Shown here: positions 27,424 to 35,915 of the stretch, in pieces
How positions within the stretch are numbered: the first letter of the stretch is position 1
How the letters are laid out: each line of letters opens with the position of its first letter
From: Bacteroidales bacterium
Lineage (GTDB): Bacteria; Bacteroidota; Bacteroidia; Bacteroidales; UBA932
NCBI GenBank assembly: GCA_015060245.1
Contig: SUYU01000006.1
Coordinates: 62,001-126,000, forward strand
Direction: 5' to 3'
DNA length: 64,000 bases
Translations under genes and position numbers: made by a program
The notes under the pieces: generated by a model
Told to the model about the DNA's origin: nothing
The model's database searches: none
The model's input: the letters and a program-made list of their open reading frames with translations, nothing else

Positions 27424-28821
27424 ATGAAGATACGCAATTTATTGAAGGTGTTTGTGGCATGCTCGGTTATGGGGTATGCAGGTGCAGGCTCTTTGGGGGC
27501 GCAGACAATTGGCGCGGAGGAACTGCAGCAGATTAAGGAGAGTTTTGTGAAGGATGCCAATACGGCGGCTTTGCAGAATATGCTTACCCAAGACAACAAT
27601 ATCAAGAACAAGACCCTTAACTGGGATCTGCAGGGCAAGATTGACCACTATTTCAAGTACAGGGTTGATGTGAAGGGCATTACCGACCAGAAGAGTTCGG
27701 GCAGATGCTGGATGTTCACTTCTATGAATGTGCTCCGTCCGGCAGTAATGGAGAAATATAATGTGGGGAGTTTTGACTTTTCGCACAACTACAACTATTT
27801 CTGGGACATTTTTGAGAAGTCAAACCTTTTCCTTGAAAACATTATTGCCACTGCCCACAAGGATATTGATGACCGCGAGGTGGTAACATTTTTCAAATCT
27901 CCGGTTGATGACGGCGGTGTGTGGAACCTCTTTTACAATGTGGCTGAGAAGTATGGCGTTGTGCCGCAGAGCGTGATGCCGGAGACTGCCCATTCAAACA
28001 ATACCAACCAGATGGTGAGTATAATTAAGGAGAGGCTCAGAGGCGGCGGTTACAAGATAAGGGAGATGGCTGCCGCAGGCAAGAAAGAGGCCGATTTGCG
28101 TGCCGGGAAGATTGCAGTGCTTAAAGATGTGTACAGGGTGCTTGCGCTTTGTCTGGGCGAGCCACCGGTGGAGTTTACTTGGAGATACAAAGACAAGGAT
28201 GGCAATGTGCAGACGCTCAAAAGCACTCCTATGGAGTTCTACAAAGGCATAATTCCTGCAGATTATAATCCGCAGAACTATGTTATGATCATGAATGACC
28301 CTACACGTCCTTATTATCAGGTGTATGACATCAAGAATTACAGAAACACCGTTGAGGGCATAAACTGGGTATATCTTAACCTTCCAAATGAGGATATCAA
28401 GGCTGCTGCACTTGAGTCAATCAAGAACAATGAGGCAATGTATGCCTCTTGCGATGTTGGCAAACAGAGTAATACTTCGCAAGGCATAATGGATCCTGAC
28501 CTTTACCAGACTGCCCAACTTTTGGGAATTGACTTGGGCATGGACAAAAAGGCACGTATCCTTACCCGCCAGAGCGGATCATCGCATGCCATGGCCCTTA
28601 TTGCCTGTGACACAGATGAAAATGACAAACCTGTAAAGTGGGAGTTTGAGAACAGTTGGGGTCCTGCAAGCGGCCATAATGGCTACCTTACCTTTACCGA
28701 CAAATGGTTTGACGAGTATATGTTCCGCATTGTCATAAACAGGAAATACCTGAATGAAAAAGCCATTGAGGCATTGAAGAAGAAACCGGTACAACTTCCT
28801 GTGTGGGATTATATGTTCTAA
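27424..28821 (+). CDS. pepC: Exported aminopeptidase C (bleomycin-hydrolase family, C1B)
   Basis: The 465-residue papain-like cysteine peptidase has its catalytic Cys in QKSSGRCWMFTSMNVLRP, the His in GSSHAMALIA and the Asn in FENSWGPASGHNGY. Unlike the cytoplasmic PepC of lactobacilli, it carries a signal peptide (FVACSVMGYAGAGSLGAQ) and is presumably periplasmic. The C-terminal residues after the catalytic Asn (ALKKKPVQLPVWDYMF) reach the region that self-limits the active site in this family. It is monocistronic, with a strong hairpin after it. Confidence 0.9.
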   Translation: MKIRNLLKVFVACSVMGYAGAGSLGAQTIGAEELQQIKESFVKDANTAALQNMLTQDNNIKNKTLNWDLQGKIDHYFKYRVDVKGITDQKSSGRCWMFTSMNVLRPAVMEKYNVGSFDFSHNYNYFWDIFEKSNLFLENIIATAHKDIDDREVVTFFKSPVDDGGVWNLFYNVAEKYGVVPQSVMPETAHSNNTNQMVSIIKERLRGGGYKIREMAAAGKKEADLRAGKIAVLKDVYRVLALCLGEPPVEFTWRYKDKDGNVQTLKSTPMEFYKGIIPADYNPQNYVMIMNDPTRPYYQVYDIKNYRNTVEGINWVYLNLPNEDIKAAALESIKNNEAMYASCDVGKQSNTSQGIMDPDLYQTAQLLGIDLGMDKKARILTRQSGSSHAMALIACDTDENDKPVKWEFENSWGPASGHNGYLTFTDKWFDEYMFRIVINRKYLNEKAIEALKKKPVQLPVWDYMF

Positions 28822-28864
28822 AGGAAATTAATTGCCGCAAGACCGGCAGAACAGAGTATTGACG

Positions 28865-28900
28865 TGACCTCCAAAAGTTCAAAAAGAGTTTTGGAGGTCA
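28865..28900. terminator. Hairpin after pepC
   Basis: TGACCTCCAAAA pairs perfectly with TTTTGGAGGTCA (12 base pairs, 12-base loop), then TTGTCATTTA. Confidence 0.75.
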
Positions 28901-29023
28901 TTGTCATTTATGCAATTTTATATATTTTTTATTGAAAAAATTGTAATTCCTGCAAATTCAGTCGTCATATAAATGGCAACAGTAAAAAAAATCACGTAAA
29001 TGCACAATATGTCAAAAGTTTAT

Positions 29024-29032
29024 TAACTTTGC
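29024..29032 (+). promoter_or_regulatory. Probable -7 element of the fimbrillin/peptidase operon
   Basis: TAACTTTGC fits the TAnnTTTGC consensus. The -33 region is not recognisable at 20 bases, so this promoter may need an activator. It would give a leader of about 260 bases before the first ORF. Confidence 0.5.
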
Positions 29033-29066
29033 ACCTGACATACTATTTACGCGGAAAGTGTAAGTT

Positions 29067-29235
29067 TATTCTCGAAAATCGAACTTAGGAACTTCGTGAA
29101 CTGCAAGAGAATAGGCTGCATGACACTGCGTCATATCGTTTGATGTGGCGTGGTGCTGTTGCTTGTTTTATTGCAGAGGTATCCTAAGACCTGATTTTCT
29201 AAAATAAGTTTCCAGCACCACGCTTTCTGTATTTT
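29067..29235 (+). promoter_or_regulatory. Structured leader RNA candidate
   Basis: Three inverted repeats lie in order: TATTCTC (29067) with GAGAATA (29107); ATGAC/GTCAT around ACTGC; and GCGTGGTGCTG (29148-29158) with CAGCACCACGC (29213-29223), a perfect 11-base-pair stem enclosing 54 bases. The last arm is followed by TTTCTGTATTTTTATC, which gives it the look of an attenuator or of the 3' end of a small RNA. The structure is inferred by eye only. Confidence 0.4.
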
Positions 29236-29302
29236 TATCATATTCTCTATTGGGGTGCGGATAGTTTTGAGTTTGAAATTTATACTTAAAACAACTTATA
29301 TT

Positions 29303-29422
29303 ATGAGCACAAAAAGAAATGAGGGCTATCTGGCCCCGGAAATCGAACTTCTTTATGTAAATGTTGAACGGGGATTTGCCTCAACCAATGTAGAAGACCC
29401 TGAAGAGGGTTGGGAAATATAG
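29303..29422 (+). CDS. 39-residue small protein at the head of the fimbrillin operon
   Basis: This short ORF begins MSTKRNEGYLAPEIELLYV, continues to a VERGFAS segment and ends EDPEEGWEI. Short proteins with the shape Y-x-x-P-E-x-E, an E-x-G-x-A-x-S stretch and a C-terminal tryptophan are a recurring class ahead of surface-protein genes in Bacteroidales (recalled pattern, not searched). It has no signal peptide. An AGGAGG-like sequence next to its stop serves the following gene, whose ATG lies 11 bases on. Function is unknown; it could be a leader peptide or a processed peptide. Confidence 0.6.
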   Translation: MSTKRNEGYLAPEIELLYVNVERGFASTNVEDPEEGWEI

Positions 29423-29433
29423 GAGGCATAGCC

Positions 29434-30384
29434 ATGAAACATTTACTCATTTTTGCGGCATTGCTGGCATTAACAGGATGCAGCATATCAGAAATTGAAC
29501 CTGCACCCCCTTTGGAAGAAGAAACCGCAGGTAAAAAGATTTTTCATGCCGTAATTGACAACGAAGAGTGTGAAACGCGTGTATATCTCGACAACAAGAT
29601 ACGCATACGCTGGAATGCAGGCGACCTTATAACACTCTTTGAGGGCACAACCCGAAACAAACAATACATCTTCTTGGGAGATGATGGCGATAATGCCGGC
29701 GATTTTGACCTTAATAAAAGCGGTTTTGGCTCGGGCAATGACATTGACCGCTACTATGCGCTTTATCCTTATGCCTCATCTACCAAATATGGGTATGGCG
29801 ATGAAGAGGATGTACCGGTTCCCGACTATATCAAATACACCTTGCCGGCTACACAGACATACAAAGAAAAATCAATTGGCCCTGGGGCAAACCTGATGGT
29901 GGCGGTAACTGCCGACCTTGATGACTTTGACCTGAAGTTCCGTAACGTATGCAGTTATTTGCGCGTGAAACTCTACGGAACAGGGCAAACCGTAGGTTCT
30001 GTGGTCTTTAAAGGAAACAATGGCGAGGCATTGTCGGGCATTGCTGCAATAACACCCGTTTATGGCGGGGAGCCTGCAATTTCGGTAAAGGGAACAGGCA
30101 CCACCATTACACTTGACTGCGGCAATGGCGTTGAAATTGCACAAACCAAAGAGAGCGCAACAGAGTTCTGGCTTGTTGTTCCGCCTCTGAATTTCCCTAA
30201 TGGCTTTACCATAACAGTTAACGGCTTCTATGGCGGAAGTCAGGACTTTACAATTACAAACAACCTTACTTTTCTCCGCAACAAATACAATACCATTACC
30301 AGAGAACTTGCAATCAGCAGCGAAGGCACAGGTATGGGTGTAGGAAACTGGGGTAACGGAGAGAGTGTAGAAGGCCAAATCTAA
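29434..30384 (+). CDS. Fimbrillin-like lipoprotein
   Basis: The 316-residue protein has the lipobox LLALTGCS. Segments typical of Mfa/FimA-type fimbrillin-like proteins follow: RYYALYPYASSTKYG, TLPATQTYKEKSIG, and FRNVCSYLRVKLYG with VGSVVFKGNNGEALSG. Type V pili are built from such lipoproteins after arginine-specific cleavage and strand exchange; here an Arg-containing region (CETRVYL, residues ~47-53) lies near the mature N terminus. I start at the ATG at 29434, preceded by GGAGG. It is the first large gene of a three-lipoprotein set reading into the M64 fusion and the FISUMP protein. Confidence 0.75.
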   Translation: MKHLLIFAALLALTGCSISEIEPAPPLEEETAGKKIFHAVIDNEECETRVYLDNKIRIRWNAGDLITLFEGTTRNKQYIFLGDDGDNAGDFDLNKSGFGSGNDIDRYYALYPYASSTKYGYGDEEDVPVPDYIKYTLPATQTYKEKSIGPGANLMVAVTADLDDFDLKFRNVCSYLRVKLYGTGQTVGSVVFKGNNGEALSGIAAITPVYGGEPAISVKGTGTTITLDCGNGVEIAQTKESATEFWLVVPPLNFPNGFTITVNGFYGGSQDFTITNNLTFLRNKYNTITRELAISSEGTGMGVGNWGNGESVEGQI

Positions 30385-30401
30385 TTAACAAACTATACAG
30401 T

Positions 30402-33400
30402 ATGATGAAAAAGTTCTATGCTTTATTCGTAATGTCAATCCTGCTCATGCTGCAGGGTTGTGAGATGAACGAGTTGGATAAATATCCATCTCCTGATGAA
30501 AGCACTTTTCACAAGGTTGAGATTACCGGAAACATTGACCAGCAGGTAACCCGTGTTGATTCAAAGGGTTTCTGCGACGGTGATGCAGTGGGTATATATC
30601 TTGTGAATTACGATGGTGATACTCCTGGAACTCTTGAACTTGAGGATAACCAGGCAGATAATGTAAAATTCTTCTATGATGCGGAGCAGGGAAAGTGGAT
30701 ATCTGAGTATGACATTTTCTACAAAGATAACGATACCAAGGTAGATTTCTATGGTTACTACCCTTATGCAACCCCTGCCTCTATAGATGAGTACCCTTTT
30801 GAGGTGGCCAAGGACCAGTCAAAAGAGGCGGAACATGGCCAGATGGCAGCCTATGAGGCATCTGATTTCTTGTGGGCAAAAACTGAGGCCATAACTCCTA
30901 CCACATCAAAAGTTGCCATGAAGTTCCAGCACAAGATGTCATCTGCAAGGGTGCGTTTCATTCAGGGCGAAGGCTGGGAGAGCGATTCTGAATTTGCGGC
31001 AGTAAAGAAAGAGGTGCTTGTTGCCAATACAATACGCAAGTCAACCATAAACCTTGCAACAGGTGAGGTAACTCCGGTTGGCCAGATGCCATTGGATGGA
31101 ATCATACCGGTTACAGACAATGGCGAGTTCAGGGCAATTGTTGTACCTCAGAGTGTTGAGGCAGGCAAAGATGTTTTGGTCATTACAATTGACGGTTACC
31201 CGCGCAAATATGTGCGCACAGAGAAAACTGAGTATCTGCCCGGCAAGATTACAAACTTTGACCTGACTGTAAACAAACTTGCCAACACAGGCAAATATGA
31301 GATTGAACTTGTTGCTGTAAGCATTACTGCATGGGAGGCAGACAACGTAACACACCAGGATGATGCCAGGGAGTATGTTGTTGTTCACTCTCCTGAGGCA
31401 GGACGCCTTGAGAAGACCATGGTTGACCGTTATGAGATGGATGTGACTGCAATAAAGAACCTCAAGATTACAGGTGAGATTGGAGCGGCAGATTATACTT
31501 TTATGCGTGACAAGATGACATCACTCATGCGCCTTAACCTAAGGGAGGTGAAGAGTGAGATTGACGGCATATATCAAATTCCTTCAAGCGCTTTTTATGG
31601 GAAAAAGACTCTTATTAAGTGTATTTTGCCTGAAAAATTGGAGAGGATTGAGGTGAATGCATTCACCGTTACATCTCTAACAGGAGCGCTCCAATTGCCG
31701 GAGGGACTGAAATATGTAAGCGGATTTCGCAGTACTAAAATTACAGATGTACAGTTCCCTTCAACATTGGAGGAGATAGGGTCTGATGCCTTTAGTTATT
31801 GTAGTTCCTTGATGTGTGAGATATCATTGCCTGAATCGTTAAAAATAATAGGATCCGCTGCCTTTAATAGCAGCGCAATTAAAGGAAATTTGGTACTTCC
31901 CAATAGCCTTGAGACTATTGGAGGTAATGCTTTTAGTTCCTGTAGGAATCTAACGGGTTCATTGGTAATTCCGGATGGCATTAAGGTAATTAATACCAAT
32001 TCATTTGTTGATTGTGGATTTACCGGAAACCTTACATTGCCTGAAGGATTGCTTACTATTGGCATTAATGCATTTAAGGAGGTTAATTTTAAAGGAGAAT
32101 TGAATATTCCTGAAAGCGTTACAACAATTGGCAGTAGTGCATTCAGTAAAACTGAATTTAATGGAACATTGGTTTTGCCAAAGGAACTGATATCTCTTGG
32201 AAGCAGAGCCTTTTGTGGTTGTTGGAGATTGAGTGGCACAGTTGAAATTCCGGAGAATATTGTGGCAATTCCATCATACCTGTTCTATGGATGTAGCGCC
32301 ATTGAGGGTGTGGTCCTCCATAAGGATGTGGAGGTTATAGAGGCCGGTGCCTTTCAAAACTGCTATTACATCACATCAATTGTATGCCAGGCAAAGAACC
32401 CTCCAACAATTGATGCAACATCATTCAATGGAATAGCCAAAGACAACTTTACTGTAGAGGTGCCTGAGGCATCTGTGCAACAGTATAAGTTTGCATCGGG
32501 CTGGAGTGAGTTCAAACGCATAGAGGCACACAGGGAGTTCTCTATAAGCCGCAATCTGCTCCGTACACTCAATGGCCAACATTCAAGGGAGTTGGTTCTA
32601 AGGGCTCCTGCCGCAGAGGCATGGAGTGTTGAGAGCGCACCGGATTGGGTAACCGTTGCTCCACAATCGGGAGAGGGCAAGACCAATGTAACGGTTACTG
32701 TAAATGAACTTGCCAAAGGGAGCGGCAACCGCAGCGGAGAAGTTGTATTCTTGCTCAATGGCAAGGAGTACCGTTCAAAGATTGCAGTTGAGCAGTATGA
32801 TTATGAGTATGGTGATGGTGACCTTATAACACACCAGACAGCCAAGACCGGCAATGGAGTAAATATAGTAATTATGGGCGACTGCTTTGATGCCAAGGAT
32901 ATTGCCGAAGGCAATTATCTTCAGGCAATGAAGGACGCATACACATACTTCTTTGACATTGAGCCATATAAAACATATAAGGATTATTTTAACGTATACT
33001 CTGTTGTAGGTATGTCATACGACAGCGGCATGGGTACTGTAAATACCATAAGGGAGTCACGTTTCGGTTCCCAGTACACTTTGAATGAAGGTGTATCTCC
33101 AGACTTCAATACAGTATTCTCCGGTGCCTGTGTTGCCCCTATAGATGATGATGTGGCAACAACACTCATCATTCTGGTTGAAAACAGTGCCGAGTACAGC
33201 GGCTTGTGCTATATGTGGGGCGACGGTTCTGCCGTTGCAATTGTGCCTATGAGTACAGACCCTGCACCGTATGATTTCCAGGGTCTTATTCACCACGAGG
33301 CGGGAGGCCACGGCTTTGGCAAACTGGCAGATGAGTACATATATCACAATGCCTTTATCCAGTCATGCAGTTGTCTTTGTTGCGGCCATGTCAAACAGAT

Positions 33401-33821
33401 AAACACCATGAAGGGTTATGGTTTTTATGAGAACATATCACTTACTGGAAGTATGGTTGAGGTGCCTTGGGCACACATGATCTATGACCCACAATACTCT
33501 AATGTAGTGGATGTTTACGAGGGAGCATTCATGCACACAAGGGGAGTGTTCCGTTCAGAGGCCACCTCCTGTATGAACAACAATATTGCCTACTACAATG
33601 CAATCTCACGTGAGGCTATGGTAAAACGCATTATGGAATATAGCGGCAATACCTACTCGTATGAAGATTTCAAGGCTAATGACAAGGAGTCACTGACTGT
33701 TTCATCTGCAATCTCAACAAAAGCGTGGAATGGCGTATTGGCCGCTCCATCATCTCAGTATGGCCAGCGTGAACCTAAATTTATGGGCGAGAAACCGCAA
33801 TTTGACATTAAAAAGTTTTAA
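30402..33821 (+). CDS. Fimbrillin / leucine-rich repeat / BACON / M64 peptidase fusion lipoprotein
   Basis: This 1139-residue surface lipoprotein (lipobox MLQGCE) has four parts. Residues ~30-310 are fimbrillin-like (FYGYYPYATPASIDEYPFEV, FLWAKTEA, MKFQHKMSSARVRFI). Residues ~390-660 are BspA-type leucine-rich repeats, each with an IGSxAFxxC-like unit. Residues ~700-790 resemble a BACON domain (WSVESAPDWVTVAPQSGEG). The rest is a peptidase M64 (IgA-peptidase-like) domain with the putative zinc site H965-E-A-G-G-H970 followed by GFGKLADEY. M64 in this setting suggests cleavage of host mucin or immunoglobulin-like substrates; that is family inference. The LRR block has a much lower GC content than both flanks. 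Confidence 0.88.
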   Translation: MMKKFYALFVMSILLMLQGCEMNELDKYPSPDESTFHKVEITGNIDQQVTRVDSKGFCDGDAVGIYLVNYDGDTPGTLELEDNQADNVKFFYDAEQGKWISEYDIFYKDNDTKVDFYGYYPYATPASIDEYPFEVAKDQSKEAEHGQMAAYEASDFLWAKTEAITPTTSKVAMKFQHKMSSARVRFIQGEGWESDSEFAAVKKEVLVANTIRKSTINLATGEVTPVGQMPLDGIIPVTDNGEFRAIVVPQSVEAGKDVLVITIDGYPRKYVRTEKTEYLPGKITNFDLTVNKLANTGKYEIELVAVSITAWEADNVTHQDDAREYVVVHSPEAGRLEKTMVDRYEMDVTAIKNLKITGEIGAADYTFMRDKMTSLMRLNLREVKSEIDGIYQIPSSAFYGKKTLIKCILPEKLERIEVNAFTVTSLTGALQLPEGLKYVSGFRSTKITDVQFPSTLEEIGSDAFSYCSSLMCEISLPESLKIIGSAAFNSSAIKGNLVLPNSLETIGGNAFSSCRNLTGSLVIPDGIKVINTNSFVDCGFTGNLTLPEGLLTIGINAFKEVNFKGELNIPESVTTIGSSAFSKTEFNGTLVLPKELISLGSRAFCGCWRLSGTVEIPENIVAIPSYLFYGCSAIEGVVLHKDVEVIEAGAFQNCYYITSIVCQAKNPPTIDATSFNGIAKDNFTVEVPEASVQQYKFASGWSEFKRIEAHREFSISRNLLRTLNGQHSRELVLRAPAAEAWSVESAPDWVTVAPQSGEGKTNVTVTVNELAKGSGNRSGEVVFLLNGKEYRSKIAVEQYDYEYGDGDLITHQTAKTGNGVNIVIMGDCFDAKDIAEGNYLQAMKDAYTYFFDIEPYKTYKDYFNVYSVVGMSYDSGMGTVNTIRESRFGSQYTLNEGVSPDFNTVFSGACVAPIDDDVATTLIILVENSAEYSGLCYMWGDGSAVAIVPMSTDPAPYDFQGLIHHEAGGHGFGKLADEYIYHNAFIQSCSCLCCGHVKQINTMKGYGFYENISLTGSMVEVPWAHMIYDPQYSNVVDVYEGAFMHTRGVFRSEATSCMNNNIAYYNAISREAMVKRIMEYSGNTYSYEDFKANDKESLTVSSAISTKAWNGVLAAPSSQYGQREPKFMGEKPQFDIKKF
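31577..32390 (+). repeat. AT-rich leucine-rich-repeat block inside the M64 gene
   Basis: The DNA encodes about eleven BspA-like repeats of roughly 23 residues (LPESLKIIGSAAFNSS, LPNSLETIGGNAFSSC and so on). Counted by hand, two 60-base samples inside (31861 and 31981) hold 23 and 19 G/C bases, against 31 and 34 in flanking samples (31321 and 32581). Confidence 0.7.
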
Positions 33822-33833
33822 TGGTATAGAGTT

Positions 33834-35789
33834 ATGAAAAGAGTATATATATCAATACTATCTGTTCTGGCACTGGGTATGGTCTCGTGCGAGCAGAGTG
33901 ATTTTGGCATGGAACCGGGTGCCGGTAATGAGATGTTCTTTAAAGTTACCGCTTCGGGCGTGCATACCCGTGTGGCCGACAATGCATTTGAGGCGTCAGA
34001 CAAGGTGGGCCTTTATGTGACCGACTATGCAGATGCCGGCACACCTGCTCCGTTGCAGATATCGGGCAACAGGGCAAATAATGAGGCGATGCTTTATGAC
34101 GGAGCACAATGGGCCGCAGAGCGTACAATCTATTGGGGTGAGGGCAAATCAGATGTTTATGCCTACTATCCATACATATCAGATATTGAGGATGTGGATT
34201 ACCAGCCCTTCTCCGTTGCAACCGACCAGAGTGTGGAGGGTGCCAATGGTGCAATGGGGAGTTATGAGGCATCTGACCTCTTGTGGGCAAAGGCTGCAGG
34301 AGTCTCCCAATCCGATGGGGCGGTATCTCTTGCATTGCGCCATTGCATGAGCCGTCTGGTTGTAAAGATTATGGCAGGTGAGGAGTATGTTGGTTCATTG
34401 CCTGATGATGCAACGGTATATCTTCACAGTACAGTTACCGACAGCCGTATATCGCTCTCTACAGGATCGGTTGTAAAGGATCCTTATGGAGCAGTACACT
34501 CAATAAAGATGCGCAACCTTGGAGTGCGCTCATTTGCAGAGGGCAATGCCGTTGTTTATGAGGCAATTGTTGTGCCGCAGATGCTTGCCAACTCTGTTCC
34601 TCTTATTGAGATAAGTTCAAAGAGCGTCTCTTACCTCTTGGAAGATATGTTCAACTTCAAGCCCGGCGTATCATATACCTATACTGCCACACTCAATACA
34701 TCAACTACATCAATCAAGGTTGATATAGGTTGTGAGGTAGAAGATTGGAACAATATAGGCAATGAGGGCTCCGGCGGTGAAGATGGTGGCTCAGAGGGCG
34801 AGGATGACGGCATTGACCTCTCAATCTATACCAATCTCTCTGCAGAGGGAACTGCCAACTGCTATATGATAAAGGAGGCAGGCAACTACAAGTTCAAGGC
34901 TGTTAAAGGAAATTCAGATGCTACTGTAGGCAATGTAAAGAGTGTGGAGGTCCTTTGGGAATCATTCGGTACAGATGTTGCCCCTCAAACGGGAGATATT
35001 ATAGCCTCTGCCGGTTACAAGAACGGTTATGTCTATTTTTCAACTCCAGAAGCATTTGCAAACGGAAATGCCTCAATTGCGGTACGCAACAGTAAAGGTG
35101 TAATATTATGGTCATGGCATATATGGTCAACAGAGCAGGGCTGGACAGACCAGATATATGCCAACAATGCCGGCACAATGATGGACCGTAACCTTGGTGC
35201 AACCTCTGCAACTCCAGGTGATGTTGGCGCTTTGGGCCTTCTCTACCAGTGGGGCAGAAAGGATCCTTTTATGGGGGCAGGCTTAATCTCTGAAAATACA
35301 TTTGCAGCCTCAACCGGAGAGTGGAAAAGCGTTTCCGGCTCCCAGACCGTAGATTACGCAGAGGAGAATCCTATGACATTTATAATGAGTACAGAGTGGT
35401 GTACGGGTACAGGTGCTTCAGACTCTACAAAGCGTTGGATGGATTCAGAAAAGACCATGTATGACCCTTGCCCTGTAGGATACAAGGTGCCAAAAGGCGG
35501 GGATGAAGGTTTCTGGAAGTTGGCATATAAATCAGCAAGTGGTGATGGCGCCAATAACGGTTGGATGTGGGAGTTGGCAGATGGGACTGCCGCGTGGTAT
35601 CCTGCTGCATGTTACCGCTGGAATGGGGAGTTGAGCAAGGTTGGCTTAAGCGGATTTTACTGGTCTTCTACTAGTAATAGTAACGATAAAAGCGCGTACT
35701 ACCTTTACTTCTACAACTACAGCGATGTTTACCCTACTAGGTCCAACGCTAGAGGCCATGGGTACCCTGTGCGGTGTCTCCGAGAATAA
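33834..35789 (+). CDS. Fimbrillin-type lipoprotein with C-terminal FISUMP/C-type-lectin-like variable domain
   Basis: The 651-residue protein has lipobox MVSCEQ (Cys19) and an Mfa-like fimbrillin half to about residue 300 (VYAYYPYISDIEDVDYQPFS, DLLWAKAAG, CMSRLVVKIMAG). An acidic linker (GSGGEDGGSEGEDDG) follows. The second half has MMDRNLGATSATPG, YDPCPVGYKVP and the terminal block GFYWSSTSNS, AYYLYFY, GHGYPVRCLRE, the hallmark of the FISUMP major paralogous domain. In diversity-generating retroelement targets of this fold the variable residues lie exactly here. A broken second copy of this end at 37274 differs almost only in codon positions 1 and 2. It is likely a tip adhesin of a type V pilus-like system. 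Confidence 0.85.
   Translation: MKRVYISILSVLALGMVSCEQSDFGMEPGAGNEMFFKVTASGVHTRVADNAFEASDKVGLYVTDYADAGTPAPLQISGNRANNEAMLYDGAQWAAERTIYWGEGKSDVYAYYPYISDIEDVDYQPFSVATDQSVEGANGAMGSYEASDLLWAKAAGVSQSDGAVSLALRHCMSRLVVKIMAGEEYVGSLPDDATVYLHSTVTDSRISLSTGSVVKDPYGAVHSIKMRNLGVRSFAEGNAVVYEAIVVPQMLANSVPLIEISSKSVSYLLEDMFNFKPGVSYTYTATLNTSTTSIKVDIGCEVEDWNNIGNEGSGGEDGGSEGEDDGIDLSIYTNLSAEGTANCYMIKEAGNYKFKAVKGNSDATVGNVKSVEVLWESFGTDVAPQTGDIIASAGYKNGYVYFSTPEAFANGNASIAVRNSKGVILWSWHIWSTEQGWTDQIYANNAGTMMDRNLGATSATPGDVGALGLLYQWGRKDPFMGAGLISENTFAASTGEWKSVSGSQTVDYAEENPMTFIMSTEWCTGTGASDSTKRWMDSEKTMYDPCPVGYKVPKGGDEGFWKLAYKSASGDGANNGWMWELADGTAAWYPAACYRWNGELSKVGLSGFYWSSTSNSNDKSAYYLYFYNYSDVYPTRSNARGHGYPVRCLRE
35709..35786 (+). 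other. Candidate DGR variable region (active copy)
   Basis: These are the last 26 sense codons of the FISUMP gene. Against the silent copy (37274-37351) there are 11 first-position, 8 second-position and 4 third-position differences. Most changed codons are NNC or NNT, the footprint of adenine mutagenesis of AAY codons in a template repeat. Neither copy can be the template for the other because changes hit G and C sites too. Confidence 0.6.
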
Positions 35790-35808
35790 TTAATGACTTG
35801 AAGATTTA

Positions 35809-35829
35809 GTTCCGTGCCTGGCACGGAAC
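35809..35829. promoter_or_regulatory. Hairpin 20 bases after the variable region
   Basis: GTTCCGTGC, loop CTG, GCACGGAAC: a perfect nine-base-pair stem. It is conserved without change in the second copy (37374-37394). DGR target genes often carry such a stem shortly after the homing site. A terminator role is less likely, since no T-run follows and a second, stronger hairpin lies downstream. Confidence 0.5.
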
Positions 35830-35846
35830 TCATCTCCATGAATAAC

Positions 35847-35886
35847 AAATCCCTGCTGGAGTTCAATTCAATTCCGGCAGGGATTT
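35847..35886. terminator. Hairpin between the FISUMP gene and the AbiEii gene
   Basis: AAATCCCTGC and GGCAGGGATTT arms close an imperfect stem between converging genes. The same AAATCCCTGC...GCAGGGATTT form occurs at 37412-37451 and at 54861-54891, so it is a standard terminator of this genome. Confidence 0.7.
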
Positions 35887-35915
35887 GTCATTTCACTTTA
35901 CATCACTATTTTGCT

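Noticed and set aside
29148..29223. Invertible promoter flanked by the 11-base inverted repeat
   Set aside because: The enclosed 54 bases contain no recognisable promoter element, and the candidate promoter lies outside, upstream.
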